Assembly (NCBI RefSeq): GCF_000012365.1
Contig: NC_007651.1
Coordinates: 744,001 to 808,000 of the forward strand
From: Burkholderia thailandensis E264
GTDB taxonomy: Bacteria > Pseudomonadota > Gammaproteobacteria > Burkholderiales > Burkholderiaceae
Direction of reading: 5' to 3'
Length of the DNA stretch: 64,000 nt
The notes under the pieces were generated by a model, which had not been told where the DNA came from, ran no database searches, and worked only from the letters and a program-made list of their open reading frames with translations. Shown piece by piece: positions 35,764-45,695 of this stretch. A program made the position numbers and the translations under genes. Each line of letters starts with the position of its first letter. The first letter of the stretch is position 1.

Positions 35764-37026
35764 ATGCGCGTCGAACGGGTTCCATACCGCTTAATCACTG
35801 TCGCGACGGCTGCCGTTTTTCTGGCCGCGTGCGGAAAAAAAGAATCGGCTCCGCCCCCTCAAACGCCCGAAGTCGGCGTCGTCACCGTCCAGCCGCAAGC
35901 CGTGCCGGTCGTCTCCGAATTGCCGGGCCGCACGAGCGCGTATCTGGTCGCGCAGGTGCGCGCGCGGGTGGACGGCATCGTGTTGCGGCGTGAGTTCACG
36001 GAAGGCAGCGACGTCAAGGCCGGCCAGCGTCTGTACAAGATCGATCCCGCCCCGTACATCGCGCAGTTGAACAGCGCGAAGGCGACGCTCGCGAAGGCGC
36101 AGGCGAATCTCGCGACGCAGAACGCGCTCGTCGCGCGCTACAAGGTGCTCGTCGCCGCGAACGCGGTCAGCAAGCAGGACTACGACAACGCGGTGGCCAC
36201 GCAAGGGCAGGCCGCCGCCGACGTGGCGGCCGGCAAGGCCGCGGTCGACACCGCGCAGATCAACCTCGGCTATACGGACGTGGTCTCGCCGATCACGGGC
36301 CGCGTCGGCATCTCGCAGGTCACGCCGGGCGCGTACGTGCAGGCGAGCCAGGCGACGCTGATGTCGACCGTCCAGCAGCTCGATCCCGTCTACGTCGACC
36401 TCACGCAGTCGAGCCTCGACGGCCTGAAGCTGCGCCAGGACATCCAGAGCGGGCGCATCAAGACGGAGGGTCCGGGCGCGGCGAAGGTCACGCTGATCCT
36501 CGAGGACGGCAAGGCGTACTCGGAGCCGGGCAAGCTGCAGTTCAGCGACGTCACGGTCGACCAGACGACGGGCTCGGTCACGATTCGCGCGATCTTCCCC
36601 AACAAGCAGCGCGTGCTGCTGCCGGGCATGTTCGTGCGCGCGCGCATCGAAGAGGGCGTCAACGACAACGCGTTCCTCGTCCCGCAGATCGGCGTCACGC
36701 GCGATCCGAAGGGCCAGGCGGTCGCGATGATCGTCGACGGCAAGGGCAAGGTCGAGCCGCGCGTGCTCACGACGAGCGGCACGCAGGGCCAGAACTGGGT
36801 CGTCGAAGGCGGCCTGCAGGCGGGCGACCGCGTGATCGTGCAGGGCATCGACAAGGTGCGCCCGGGCATGACCGTGAAGACCGCCGAAGCTCAATTGCCG
36901 GCCGCGGCGTCCGGCGCGTCCGGCGCCGCGCCCGCGGGCGGCTCGCCCGCCCAGGCCGCGGCGGCGAGCGCGGCCGCATCGGGTGCCGCGCCGTCGAGCG
37001 CTGCCGCCGCGTCGAGCGCGAAATAA
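35764..37026 (+). CDS. bpeA: RND efflux periplasmic adaptor lipoprotein
   Basis: Membrane fusion protein linking BpeB to OprB. 420 residues, lipoprotein with lipobox LAAC (Cys23). Family order: barrel-sandwich hybrid with the lipoyl halves (LVAQVRARVDGIVLRREFTEGSDVK near 60-85), alpha-hairpin at about 100-165, then VVSPITGRVGISQVTPGAYV, beta-barrel and membrane-proximal domain (LPGMFVRARIEEG, DRVIVQGIDKVRPGMTV). The C-terminus is an Ala/Ser/Pro-rich tail. The start at ATG 35764 puts the signal at the N-terminus. Closest by sequence feel to AcrA/TtgA. Confidence 0.93.
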   Translation: MRVERVPYRLITVATAAVFLAACGKKESAPPPQTPEVGVVTVQPQAVPVVSELPGRTSAYLVAQVRARVDGIVLRREFTEGSDVKAGQRLYKIDPAPYIAQLNSAKATLAKAQANLATQNALVARYKVLVAANAVSKQDYDNAVATQGQAAADVAAGKAAVDTAQINLGYTDVVSPITGRVGISQVTPGAYVQASQATLMSTVQQLDPVYVDLTQSSLDGLKLRQDIQSGRIKTEGPGAAKVTLILEDGKAYSEPGKLQFSDVTVDQTTGSVTIRAIFPNKQRVLLPGMFVRARIEEGVNDNAFLVPQIGVTRDPKGQAVAMIVDGKGKVEPRVLTTSGTQGQNWVVEGGLQAGDRVIVQGIDKVRPGMTVKTAEAQLPAAASGASGAAPAGGSPAQAAAASAAASGAAPSSAAAASSAK

Positions 37027-37041
37027 CAGGGGGCCTGCTTC

Positions 37042-40000
37042 ATGGCAAAGTTTTTTATCGATCGCCCGATCTTCGCGTGGGTGATCGCCATCATCCTGAT
37101 GCTGGCCGGCGTCGCGGCGATCTTCACGCTGCCGATCGCCCAGTATCCGACGATCGCGCCGCCGTCGATCCAGATCACCGCGAACTATCCGGGCGCTTCG
37201 GCGAAAACCGTCGAAGACACGGTCACGCAGGTGATCGAGCAGCAGATGAGCGGTCTCGACAACTTCCTGTACATGTCGTCGACGAGTGACGACTCGGGCA
37301 ACGCGACGATCACGATCACGTTCGCGCCTGGCACGAATCCCGACATCGCGCAGGTCCAGGTGCAGAACAAGCTGTCGCTCGCGACGCCGATCTTGCCGCA
37401 GGTGGTGCAGCAGCTCGGCTTGTCGGTGACGAAGTCGAGCAGCAGCTTCCTGCTCGTGCTCGCCTTCAACTCCGAAGACGGCAGCATGAACAAGTACGAC
37501 CTGGCGAACTACGTCGCGTCGCACGTGAAGGACCCGATCAGCCGGATCAACGGCGTCGGCACCGTCACGCTGTTCGGCTCGCAGTACGCGATGCGGATCT
37601 GGCTCGATCCGACGAAGCTCACGAACTACGGGCTCACGCCGGTCGACGTGACGAGCGCGATCTCCGCGCAGAACGTGCAGATCGCGGGCGGCCAACTGGG
37701 CGGCACGCCGGCCGTGCCGGGCACCGTGCTGCAGGCGACGATCACCGAGGCGACGCTGCTGCAGACGCCCGAGCAGTTCGGCGACATCCTGCTGAAGGTG
37801 AACCAGGACGGCTCGCGGGTGCGGCTGAAGGACGTCGCGCAGATCGGCCTGGGCGGCGAGACGTACAACTTCGACACGAAGTACAACGGCCAGCCGACCG
37901 CGGCGCTCGGCATCCAGCTCGCGACCAACGCGAACGCGCTCGCGACCGCGAAGGCGGTGCGCGCGAAGATCGACGAAATGTCGGCGTATTTCCCGCACGG
38001 CCTCGTCGTCAAGTACCCGTACGACACGACGCCGTTCGTGCGCCTGTCGATCGAGGAGGTGGTGAAGACGCTGCTCGAGGGCATCGTTCTCGTGTTCCTC
38101 GTGATGTATCTGTTCCTGCAGAACCTGCGGGCGACGATCATCCCGACGATCGCGGTGCCCGTCGTGCTGCTCGGCACGTTCGCGATCATGTCGATGGTCG
38201 GCTTCTCGATCAACGTGCTGTCGATGTTCGGTCTCGTGCTTGCGATCGGCCTGCTCGTCGACGACGCGATCGTCGTCGTCGAGAACGTCGAGCGGGTGAT
38301 GGCGGAGGAGGGTTTGTCTCCGAAGGAAGCGACGCGCAAGGCGATGGGCCAGATCACGGGTGCGCTCGTCGGCGTCGCGCTGGTGCTGTCGGCGGTGTTC
38401 GTGCCGGTTGCGTTCTCCGGCGGTTCGGTCGGCGCGATCTATCGTCAGTTCTCGCTGACGATCGTCTCGGCGATGGTGCTCTCCGTGCTGGTCGCGTTGA
38501 TTCTGACGCCGGCGTTGTGCGCGACGATCCTCAAGCCGATCCCGCAAGGGCATCACGAGGAGAAGAAGGGCTTCTTCGGCTGGTTCAACCGGACCTTCAA
38601 CGCGAGCCGCGACAAGTATCACGTCGGCGTGCACCACGTGATCAAGCGCTCGGGCCGCTGGCTCATCATCTATCTCGCGGTGATCGTCGCGGTCGGCCTG
38701 CTGTTCGTGCGCCTGCCGAAGTCGTTCCTGCCGGACGAAGACCAGGGCCTGATGTTCGTGATCGTCCAGACGCCGTCGGGCTCGACGCAAGAGACGACCG
38801 CGCGCACGCTCGCGAACATCTCCGACTACCTGCTCACGCAGGAAAAGGACATCGTCGAATCCGCGTTCACGGTGAACGGCTTCAGCTTCGCGGGCCGCGG
38901 CCAGAACTCGGGCCTCGTGTTCGTCAAGCTGAAGGATTACTCGCAGCGGCAGAGCTCGAGCCAGAAGGTGCAGGCGCTGATCGGCCGGATGTTCGGACGC
39001 TACGCGGGCTACAAGGACGCGCTCGTGATTCCGTTCAACCCGCCGTCGATTCCCGAGCTTGGCACGGCGGCCGGCTTCGACTTCGAGCTGACCGACAACG
39101 CGGGTCTCGGCCACGACGCGCTGATGGCCGCGCGCAACCAGTTGCTGGGGATGGCCGCGAAGGACCCGACGCTGCGAGGCGTGCGTCCGAACGGGCTGAA
39201 CGACACGCCTCAGTACAAGGTCGACATCGACCGCGAGAAGGCGAACGCGCTCGGCGTGACCGCGGATGCGATCGACCAGACGTTTTCGATCGCGTGGGCG
39301 TCGAAGTACGTGAACAACTTCCTCGATACCGACGGCCGGATCAAGAAGGTGTACGTGCAGTCCGACGCGCCGTTCCGGATGACGCCGGAGGACATGAACA
39401 TCTGGTACGTGCGCAACGGCTCGGGCGGGATGGTGCCGTTCTCGGCGTTCGCGACCGGCCACTGGACGTACGGCTCGCCGAAGCTCGAGCGCTACAACGG
39501 CATCTCGGCGATGGAAATCCAGGGCCAGGCCGCGCCGGGCAAGTCGACCGGCCAGGCGATGACGGCGATGGAGACGCTCGCGAAGAAGCTGCCGACGGGC
39601 ATCGGCTATTCGTGGACGGGGCTGTCGTTCCAGGAAATCCAGTCGGGCTCGCAGGCGCCGATCCTGTACGCGATCTCGATCCTCGTCGTGTTCCTGTGTC
39701 TCGCCGCGCTGTATGAAAGCTGGTCGATCCCATTCTCGGTGATCATGGTCGTGCCGCTCGGCGTGATCGGCGCGCTGCTCGCCGCGACGCTGCGCGGGCT
39801 CGAGAACGACGTGTTCTTCCAGGTCGGTCTGTTGACGACGGTCGGCCTATCGGCGAAGAACGCGATTCTGATCGTCGAGTTCGCGCGCGAGCTGCAGCAG
39901 ACGGAGAAGATGGGGCCGATCGAGGCGGCGCTCGAGGCGGCGCGGCTGCGGTTGCGTCCGATTCTGATGACGTCGCTCGCGTTCATCCTCGGCGTGCTGC

Positions 40001-40242
40001 CGCTCGCGATCAGCAACGGCGCGGGCTCGGCGAGCCAGCACGCGATCGGCACCGGAGTGATCGGCGGGATGATCACCGCGACGTTCCTCGCGATCTTCAT
40101 GATCCCGATGTTCTTCGTGAAGGTGCGGGCTGTGTTCAGCGGCGAGAAGGAAGACGCCGACGAGGCGCTGCGCCTCGCGCACGAGCACATGCACCGTGAC
40201 GACAAGCCGGAGCACGGCGACGACGCTGGCAAGAAGGATTAA
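37042..40242 (+). CDS. bpeB: RND multidrug efflux transporter (HAE1)
   Basis: 1066-residue inner-membrane proton/drug antiporter of the AcrB/MexB type, exporting aminoglycosides, macrolides or other drugs. Twelve helices in two halves with large periplasmic loops. Proton-relay Asp407 and Asp408 ([17 protein letters not shown]) and Lys939 ([13 protein letters not shown]) fall at almost the AcrB positions. Start [20 protein letters not shown] is family-typical. The gap to bpeA is 15 bp, and oprB starts 3 bp after its stop. In B. pseudomallei this pump contributes to drug export and quorum-signal handling. Confidence 0.96.
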   Translation: MAKFFIDRPIFAWVIAIILMLAGVAAIFTLPIAQYPTIAPPSIQITANYPGASAKTVEDTVTQVIEQQMSGLDNFLYMSSTSDDSGNATITITFAPGTNPDIAQVQVQNKLSLATPILPQVVQQLGLSVTKSSSSFLLVLAFNSEDGSMNKYDLANYVASHVKDPISRINGVGTVTLFGSQYAMRIWLDPTKLTNYGLTPVDVTSAISAQNVQIAGGQLGGTPAVPGTVLQATITEATLLQTPEQFGDILLKVNQDGSRVRLKDVAQIGLGGETYNFDTKYNGQPTAALGIQLATNANALATAKAVRAKIDEMSAYFPHGLVVKYPYDTTPFVRLSIEEVVKTLLEGIVLVFLVMYLFLQNLRATIIPTIAVPVVLLGTFAIMSMVGFSINVLSMFGLVLAIGLLVDDAIVVVENVERVMAEEGLSPKEATRKAMGQITGALVGVALVLSAVFVPVAFSGGSVGAIYRQFSLTIVSAMVLSVLVALILTPALCATILKPIPQGHHEEKKGFFGWFNRTFNASRDKYHVGVHHVIKRSGRWLIIYLAVIVAVGLLFVRLPKSFLPDEDQGLMFVIVQTPSGSTQETTARTLANISDYLLTQEKDIVESAFTVNGFSFAGRGQNSGLVFVKLKDYSQRQSSSQKVQALIGRMFGRYAGYKDALVIPFNPPSIPELGTAAGFDFELTDNAGLGHDALMAARNQLLGMAAKDPTLRGVRPNGLNDTPQYKVDIDREKANALGVTADAIDQTFSIAWASKYVNNFLDTDGRIKKVYVQSDAPFRMTPEDMNIWYVRNGSGGMVPFSAFATGHWTYGSPKLERYNGISAMEIQGQAAPGKSTGQAMTAMETLAKKLPTGIGYSWTGLSFQEIQSGSQAPILYAISILVVFLCLAALYESWSIPFSVIMVVPLGVIGALLAATLRGLENDVFFQVGLLTTVGLSAKNAILIVEFARELQQTEKMGPIEAALEAARLRLRPILMTSLAFILGVLPLAISNGAGSASQHAIGTGVIGGMITATFLAIFMIPMFFVKVRAVFSGEKEDADEALRLAHEHMHRDDKPEHGDDAGKKD

Positions 40243-40245
40243 CAG

Positions 40246-41805
40246 ATGAAGCGAAAACATGCTTTGACTGCACTCGCAGTCGCGCTGCTCGCCGCGGGCT
40301 GCACGCTCGCGCCGCGCTACGAGCGTCCGGCCGCGCCCGTGTCGGGCGCGTTCCCGACCGACGGCGTCTACGCCGCGCAGCCGGGCGCCGCGGCCGGCGC
40401 GCGCAGCGCGAACGGCCAGGCGGCCGTCGACATCGGCTGGCGCGAGTTCTTCGTCGATCCGCGCCTGCAGCGGCTGATCGAGATCGCGCTGAAGAACAAC
40501 CGCGATCTGCGCGTGTCGGTGCTCAACGTCGAGGCGTCGCGCGCGCAGTATCGGATCACGCGCGCGGGCCTGTTCCCGACGCTCGACGGCACCGGCACGG
40601 GCACGATCCAGCGCACGCCGGCCGGTGTGTCGGTAACCGGCCAGCCGCTCATCTCGCGGACCTACAATGTCGGCGTGTCCGCGTCGTGGGAGCTCGACCT
40701 GTTCGGCCGCGTGCAGAGCCTGAAGGATCAGGCGCTCGCGCAATACTTCGCGACCGCGCAGGCGCGCAAGGCCGCGGAGATCTCGCTCGTCGCGAGCGTC
40801 GCCGATCAGTATCTGACGCTGCTGTCGACCGACGATCTGCTGCAGATCACGGAGAACACGCTGAAGACGGCGCGCGCGTCGTACGACCTGACGAAGCTGC
40901 AGTTCGACAACGGCACCGGCTCGGAGCTCGATCTGCGGCAGGCGCAGACGGTCGTCGAGACCGCGCTCGCGAACCAGCAGGCGCAGGCGCGCGCCCGCGC
41001 GCAGGCGGTCAACGCGCTCGTGCTGCTGATCGGCGAGCCGCTGCCCGACGATCTGCCGGCCGGCCTGCCGCTCAATGCGCAGAATCTGCTGACCGACATC
41101 CCGGCCGGGCTGCCGTCCGATCTGCTGACGCGCCGCCCCGACATCATGCAGGCCGAGGAGACGCTGCGCGCGGCGAACGCGAACATCGGCGCGGCGCGTG
41201 CGGCGTTCTTCCCGAAAATCTCGCTCACCGGCGCGTTCGGCACCGCGAGCCCGACGCTCGGCGGCCTGTTCAAGGCGGGCACGGCGGCGTGGTCGTTCGC
41301 GCCGAGCATCGCGCTGCCGATCTTCGAGGGCGGACAGAACATCGCCAATCTCGATCTCGCGCACGTGCAGAAGCGCATCGAGATCGCGAACTACGAGAAG
41401 GCGATCCAGAGCGCGTTCCGCGAGGTGTCGGACGGGCTTGCCGCGCGCGGCACGTACGATCAGCAGATCGCGGCGCTCGAGCGCAACGAGCACGCGCAGC
41501 AGCGCCGCTACGATCTGTCGGACCTGCGCTACAAGAACGGCGTCGACAGTTATCTGTCGGTGCTGACCGCGCAGACGGATCTGTATTCGGCGCAGCAGCA
41601 ACTGATCAGCGCGCGGCTCGCGCGCTGGACGAACCTCGTCGATCTGTATCGCGCGCTGGGCGGCGGCTGGATCGAACGCGCGGGCGAGACGCCGCGCCCG
41701 GCGGATGCGCCTGTCGACTACGGCAAGGCGGCAGCGCCTGCGCCGGCGTCGGCGTCGGCGTCGGCGGCGCCCGCTGCGGCGGCCAGCGCGCCGGCGGCCG
41801 GCTGA
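40246..41805 (+). CDS. oprB: RND outer-membrane factor lipoprotein (NodT/OprM family)
   Basis: TolC-like channel that completes the pump. 519 residues; lipobox LLAAGC with Cys19. Two repeated OEP halves with helical barrels (IEIALKNNRDLRVSVLNVEA; LLTRRPDIMQAEETLRAAN; FFPKISLTGAFGTASPTLG). VSASWELDLFGRVQSL is the typical strand. The C-terminus ends in a low-complexity Ala/Pro/Ser stretch built on GCGTCG repeats in the DNA. Third gene of the bpe operon; followed by a strong terminator. The name oprB follows the B. pseudomallei pump; it is not the Pseudomonas carbohydrate porin. Confidence 0.93.
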   Translation: MKRKHALTALAVALLAAGCTLAPRYERPAAPVSGAFPTDGVYAAQPGAAAGARSANGQAAVDIGWREFFVDPRLQRLIEIALKNNRDLRVSVLNVEASRAQYRITRAGLFPTLDGTGTGTIQRTPAGVSVTGQPLISRTYNVGVSASWELDLFGRVQSLKDQALAQYFATAQARKAAEISLVASVADQYLTLLSTDDLLQITENTLKTARASYDLTKLQFDNGTGSELDLRQAQTVVETALANQQAQARARAQAVNALVLLIGEPLPDDLPAGLPLNAQNLLTDIPAGLPSDLLTRRPDIMQAEETLRAANANIGAARAAFFPKISLTGAFGTASPTLGGLFKAGTAAWSFAPSIALPIFEGGQNIANLDLAHVQKRIEIANYEKAIQSAFREVSDGLAARGTYDQQIAALERNEHAQQRRYDLSDLRYKNGVDSYLSVLTAQTDLYSAQQQLISARLARWTNLVDLYRALGGGWIERAGETPRPADAPVDYGKAAAPAPASASASAAPAAAASAPAAG

Positions 41806-41900
41806 GCGCTCGCCGGCGCCGCGACGGACGAAGGCAGCCGATTCGTTCGCCGCGCGGCGCGCGATCGGTAGCGAATTCGCCGCATCGCGATGCATACGCG

Positions 41901-41933
41901 AAAACCCCGCGCTTTTCGAGCGCGGGGTTTTTT
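41901..41933 (+). terminator. Rho-independent terminator of the bpe operon
   Basis: 13-bp stem AAAACCCCGCGCT 41901-41913 with AGCGCGGGGTTTT 41919-41931, loop TTTCG, then TT. A poly-A on the other side lets it work in both directions. Confidence 0.92.
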
Positions 41934-42275
41934 GTCTGGTCGTTGCTGTCCGCTCCCGGCCGGCGTCGCGCCGCTCGACGATGCGATGCGGCTTGCGGCA
42001 TTCCGCGCACAAGCCGCATGCGCCTGTCCGGCCGGCGGAGCGGATGTCGCGCGTCGGAAGACGAGAAATGCCGCGAAACGCGATGCGATGCGAGGGCGGG
42101 GGCGCGCTGCACGGCTTGTGCCGCGCGCTTCACCGCGAAGCGATGTCTGCGTCCGGTTCGCGGCGGCGTTCGCCGCGCGATCGTAATTCAATGATCGGAT
42201 CGAGACGCGAGGTCGGCGAGGCGATTCGACAGGCGGCGCGCCTGTTCGATCGCCCGCGCGCCGCGCGTCCGCGGC
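41934..42275. other. Intergenic, nothing convincing
   Basis: 342 bp between the bpe terminator and the convergent NCS2 permease gene. Short Arg-rich frames exist on both strands without ribosome sites. I see no promoter or repeat. Confidence 0.5.
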
Positions 42276-43649
42276 TCAATGCAGATCGGCCGGCCGCCCG
42301 TCGAAGTCGCAGCCCGCGCTGTGAATGTCGCAGCGCGCGTCCCTCTCGCCCTTCATCCCGTTGAACACGAGATTGAGCACGACGGCCGACACCGACGCGA
42401 GCAGGATTCCGCTATGGAGGATCGGCGCGAGCGCGGCGGGCAGCTTCGAGAAGAAGTTCGGCGACACGACGGGCACGAGCCCGAGGCCGATGCTCACCGC
42501 GACGATGAACAGATTGTGGTGGTTGTGCACGAAGTCGACCTTCGACAGGACCTTCACGCCGTTCGCGGCCACCATCCCGAACATCACGATGCCTGCGCCG
42601 CCGAGCACGAACGGCGGCACCGACGCGACGAGCTGCGCCATCTTCGGAAAGAGCCCGAGCAGCACGAGGATCATGCCGCCCGTCGCGCAGACGAAGCGGC
42701 TCTTCACGCCCGTCACGCCGATCAGCCCGACGTTCTGCGAGAACGACGTGTGCGGAAACGAATTGAAGATGCCGCCGATCAGCGTGCCGAGCCCGTCGAC
42801 GCGCAGCCCGCGCACGAGCGTTTCCTGATCGACGGGCCGCTCGACCATGTCGCCGACCGCGAGGAACATCCCGGTCGATTCGATGAACGTGACGAACATC
42901 ACGATCACCATCGTCGCGATCGCGAGCGGATCGAAATGCGGGAGTCCGAAATGAAACGGCGCGACGAAGCCGACCCACGGCGCCGCCGCGACGCCGTCGG
43001 TGTTCACGCGGCCCGCGGCGAACGCGATCGCGAAGCCCGCGACCATCCCGAGCAACACCGAGATGTTCGCGACGAAGCCGCGGCCGAACTTGTTGATGAC
43101 GAGGATCAGCGCGAGCACGATGAACGACAGCCCGAGATAGACCGGGTCTCCGTAGTTCGGATTGCCGACGCCGCCCGCCGCCCAGTTGATGCCGACTTCC
43201 ATCAGCGACAGCCCGATCACCGAGATCACGGTGCCGACGACGACGGGCGGAAAGAACCGCAGCAGCTTGCCGATCATCGGCGCGAGCACGATGCCGATCG
43301 CGCCCGCGGCGATCGTCGAGCCGAAGATGTCGAGAATGCCGAGGCCCGGGTTCGTGCCGATCGCGATCATCGGGCCGACGGCCGCGAACGTGCAGCCCAT
43401 GATGACGGGCAGGCGGATGCCGAAGAGCCACACGCCGAGCGTCTGGATCAGCGTCGCGATTCCGCAGGCGAACAGATCCGCGCTGATGAGGAACGCGATC
43501 TGGTCTTTCGGCAGCTTGAGCGCGCCGCCGACGATGAGCGGCACCGCGACGGCGCCCGCATACATGACGAGAACGTGTTGCAGCCCGAGCGTCAGCAGCT
43601 TGCCGGACGGCAACACCTCATCGCACGGATGGACCGTGTTCGATTGCAT
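42276..43649 (-). CDS. NCS2-family purine permease
   Basis: Nucleobase:cation symporter-2 family member, importing xanthine, uric acid or uracil with protons. 457 residues from the ATG at 43649 (MQSNTVHPCDEVLPSGKLLTLGLQHV); codons upstream to 43721 precede the normal N-terminus. About 14 membrane segments. Signatures: MYAGAVAVPLIVGGAL, GCTFAAVGPMIAI, ESTGMFLAVGDM, QNVGLIGVTGVKSRFV (NCS2 signature) and GMVAANGVKVL. The QNVG and ESTG motifs lie in the substrate-binding helices and favour xanthine/urate over uracil. No purine catabolic genes are adjacent. Confidence 0.93.
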   Translation of the reverse strand: MQSNTVHPCDEVLPSGKLLTLGLQHVLVMYAGAVAVPLIVGGALKLPKDQIAFLISADLFACGIATLIQTLGVWLFGIRLPVIMGCTFAAVGPMIAIGTNPGLGILDIFGSTIAAGAIGIVLAPMIGKLLRFFPPVVVGTVISVIGLSLMEVGINWAAGGVGNPNYGDPVYLGLSFIVLALILVINKFGRGFVANISVLLGMVAGFAIAFAAGRVNTDGVAAAPWVGFVAPFHFGLPHFDPLAIATMVIVMFVTFIESTGMFLAVGDMVERPVDQETLVRGLRVDGLGTLIGGIFNSFPHTSFSQNVGLIGVTGVKSRFVCATGGMILVLLGLFPKMAQLVASVPPFVLGGAGIVMFGMVAANGVKVLSKVDFVHNHHNLFIVAVSIGLGLVPVVSPNFFSKLPAALAPILHSGILLASVSAVVLNLVFNGMKGERDARCDIHSAGCDFDGRPADLH

Positions 43650-44049
43650 CTGTCTCACTCCATGATCTTGTTTTGATGGTGGTTCAACGTTATGCGCATC
43701 GACGAATCGCAACAAGAGCACAGGTTTCTATTCCGTGCTTCGCTGCGTCGATATGCGCGCCGGGGGCGTCGGAGCGATGCGTTCATCTCGGGGGCCTGCG
43801 CGAGCGGGTGAGTGATGCCGTTTTATCGCCAGCCAAAATTGATCGGTCGACGCCGCCAAATATCGTCTGGTTTATGGTCTGTATCGGCGCATCGGCATAG
43901 TGGCTTCGCGCGAAGCGCGGCAGGCGCAGCGGGTTTACCCGCGCGCAGCCGCTTCGGGCGGGAATTCCGGCCATGCGCGCCGCGCGCGTGAGCATCGATG
44001 TTCGGGGCGGTTATCATCGGCGTCGGCTCATTCGAATCCATGTTTCGTT
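43650..44049. other. Divergent intergenic region with a long inverted repeat
   Basis: 400 bp between the leftward purine permease and the rightward FGGY kinase, AT-richer than coding. GCGCATCGACG at 43694-43704 pairs with CGTCGATATGCGC at 43746-43758 with a 2-bp bulge and 41-nt loop, in the permease leader. This could be a regulator site or RNA structure. I could not assign either promoter. Confidence 0.45.
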
Positions 44050-45474
44050 ATGCGATTTCTCGGCATTGATCTGGGGACCGGGTCCCTCAAGCTCGCGATC
44101 GTCGACGGCGACGGCCGTGCGTGCGCGTCATCGGGCGCCGCGTGCGCGGTCGCGACGCCGCAGCCCGGCTGGGCGGAGATCGACGTCGCCGTGTGGTGGC
44201 GCGCGCTCGTCGACGCCGCGAAACGGTTGCCCGAGCAGGAACGCGCGCGGGTGCGCGCGATCGGCTTCTCGGGGCAGATGCACGGCGTCGTGCTGACCGA
44301 TGCGTCGGGACGCGCGCTGAGGCCCGCGATGCTGTGGCCCGATGCGCGCGCGACCGCGCTCGTCGCGCGCTGGCCCGCGTCGCCGAATCCGGTGTCGCCC
44401 GGCATGGCGGGGCCGTTGCTCGCGTGGCTTGCCGCGCATGAGCCGCATACGCTGCGCGCCGCGCGCTGGGCGCTGCAGCCGAAGGACTGGCTGCGCGTCG
44501 CGTTGGGCGGCGACGTTGCGAGCGACCCGTCCGATGCGTGCGCGACTGCGCTCGCCGGCCCGGACGGCGAGTGGGACGACGCGCTCGTCGCCTCGCTCGG
44601 CTTGCCGCGCGAGCTGTTCGCGGCGCCGTGCGCGTCGGACGCGCGGTGCGGCGCGCTGTCGGCCGACGCGGCGCGCGCGCTCGGCCTGCCCGCCGGGATC
44701 GCGCTTGCGGCGGGCGCGGGCGATACGCCGTGCGCGGCGCTCGGCAGCGGCCTCGCGCAGGACGGCGACGCGCTGCTCACGACGGGCACGGGCGGGCAGA
44801 TCGTCGTGCTGACCGCGCAGGGCGCCGCGCCCCGCGCGGGGCTGCACCGCTATCGCGCGGCGAGCGGCGCGCGCTATTACACGATGGCCGCGATGCAGAA
44901 CGTCGGGATCGCGCTCGAATCGGCGCGCGGCTGGCTCGTCTATCCGGACTGGCGCGCCGCGTACGACGACGCGTTCGGCGCGAGCGCGTCGCCGCGGATC
45001 AGCTTCCTGCCGTACCTGACGGGCGAGCGCTCGCCGTGGATGAATCCCGCCGCGCGCGGCGGCTGGCTTGGCCTGTCGCTCGGCGACACGCGCGGCGCGC
45101 TGATGCGCGCGGCGTTCGAAGGCGTCGCGTTCGCGTTGCGCACCGGGCTCGACGCGATTCGAGCGGACGGCTCGTCCGTGCGCGCGCTGCGGCTCGCGGG
45201 CGGCGGCTCGGTCGAGCCGCGCTGGCGGCAGTTGCTTGCCGATGCGCTCGACGTCGAGTTGCACGCGGTCGACGGCGCGGACGCCGCCGCGCGCGGGGCG
45301 GCGCTGCTCGGTGGCGTCGCGGCGGGGCACTGGCGCGCGGCGGAGCTCGCGGCGCTCGCGCCGCGCGCGACGCGCGTCGCCGCGCCGGCGCACGACACGG
45401 CGCTCGCCGCGCGGCACGCGCGCTTCATCGAGCTGTATCGACGGGCCGAAGGGTGGTTCGACGCGGGCGGTTGA
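44050..45474 (+). CDS. FGGY-family carbohydrate kinase (xylulokinase-like)
   Basis: ATP-dependent sugar kinase of about 474 residues. N-domain MRFLGIDLGTGSLKLAIVDGDG, then GFSGQMHGVVL, DARATALV and QPKDWLRVALGG; the C-domain has AAGAGDTPCAALGSGLAQ with the catalytic-Asp loop and the phosphate loop LLTTGTGGQIV, then LPYLTGERSPWMNP and ALRLAGGGSVEPRWRQ. LPYLxGERSPxxxP is typical of xylulokinases. No xylose isomerase or transporter is near it, so the sugar is uncertain. The start at ATG 44050 is the only sensible one. Confidence 0.87.
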   Translation: MRFLGIDLGTGSLKLAIVDGDGRACASSGAACAVATPQPGWAEIDVAVWWRALVDAAKRLPEQERARVRAIGFSGQMHGVVLTDASGRALRPAMLWPDARATALVARWPASPNPVSPGMAGPLLAWLAAHEPHTLRAARWALQPKDWLRVALGGDVASDPSDACATALAGPDGEWDDALVASLGLPRELFAAPCASDARCGALSADAARALGLPAGIALAAGAGDTPCAALGSGLAQDGDALLTTGTGGQIVVLTAQGAAPRAGLHRYRAASGARYYTMAAMQNVGIALESARGWLVYPDWRAAYDDAFGASASPRISFLPYLTGERSPWMNPAARGGWLGLSLGDTRGALMRAAFEGVAFALRTGLDAIRADGSSVRALRLAGGGSVEPRWRQLLADALDVELHAVDGADAAARGAALLGGVAAGHWRAAELAALAPRATRVAAPAHDTALAARHARFIELYRRAEGWFDAGG

Positions 45475-45695
45475 GCGGGGACGCCGCACCGACGGGGGCC
45501 GATCGATGTCGGGATCGACGTCGTGCCGACCGGCGCGATGCGAGCGTTGCCGTGAAGGCGTGGCGCGCGTCCGGTGAGTTGCGTTGCCGCCGCGTCGCCG
45601 AGACTGGCGGACGGATTACGCGCGCGCGGGGCGTTTTGCAGGGCGCCTGGCCGGAAACTCGTGTCGCATTTTCTGCGCCCGACGCGCCCGACGCG

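Noticed and set aside
41740..41790. GCGTCG repeat near the oprB end as a separate repeat locus
   Set aside because: It is in frame and encodes the Ala/Ser/Pro tail of OprB, so it is reported within that gene.
35764..41805. AmrAB-OprA rather than BpeAB-OprB
   Set aside because: The adjacent TetR type, AcrR-like operator and order with the divergent regulator fit BpeR-BpeAB-OprB better. A search would settle it.
44050..45474. Xylulokinase of a xylose operon
   Set aside because: Family is FGGY but no xylA or xylose transporter lies near, so the symbol xylB was withheld.
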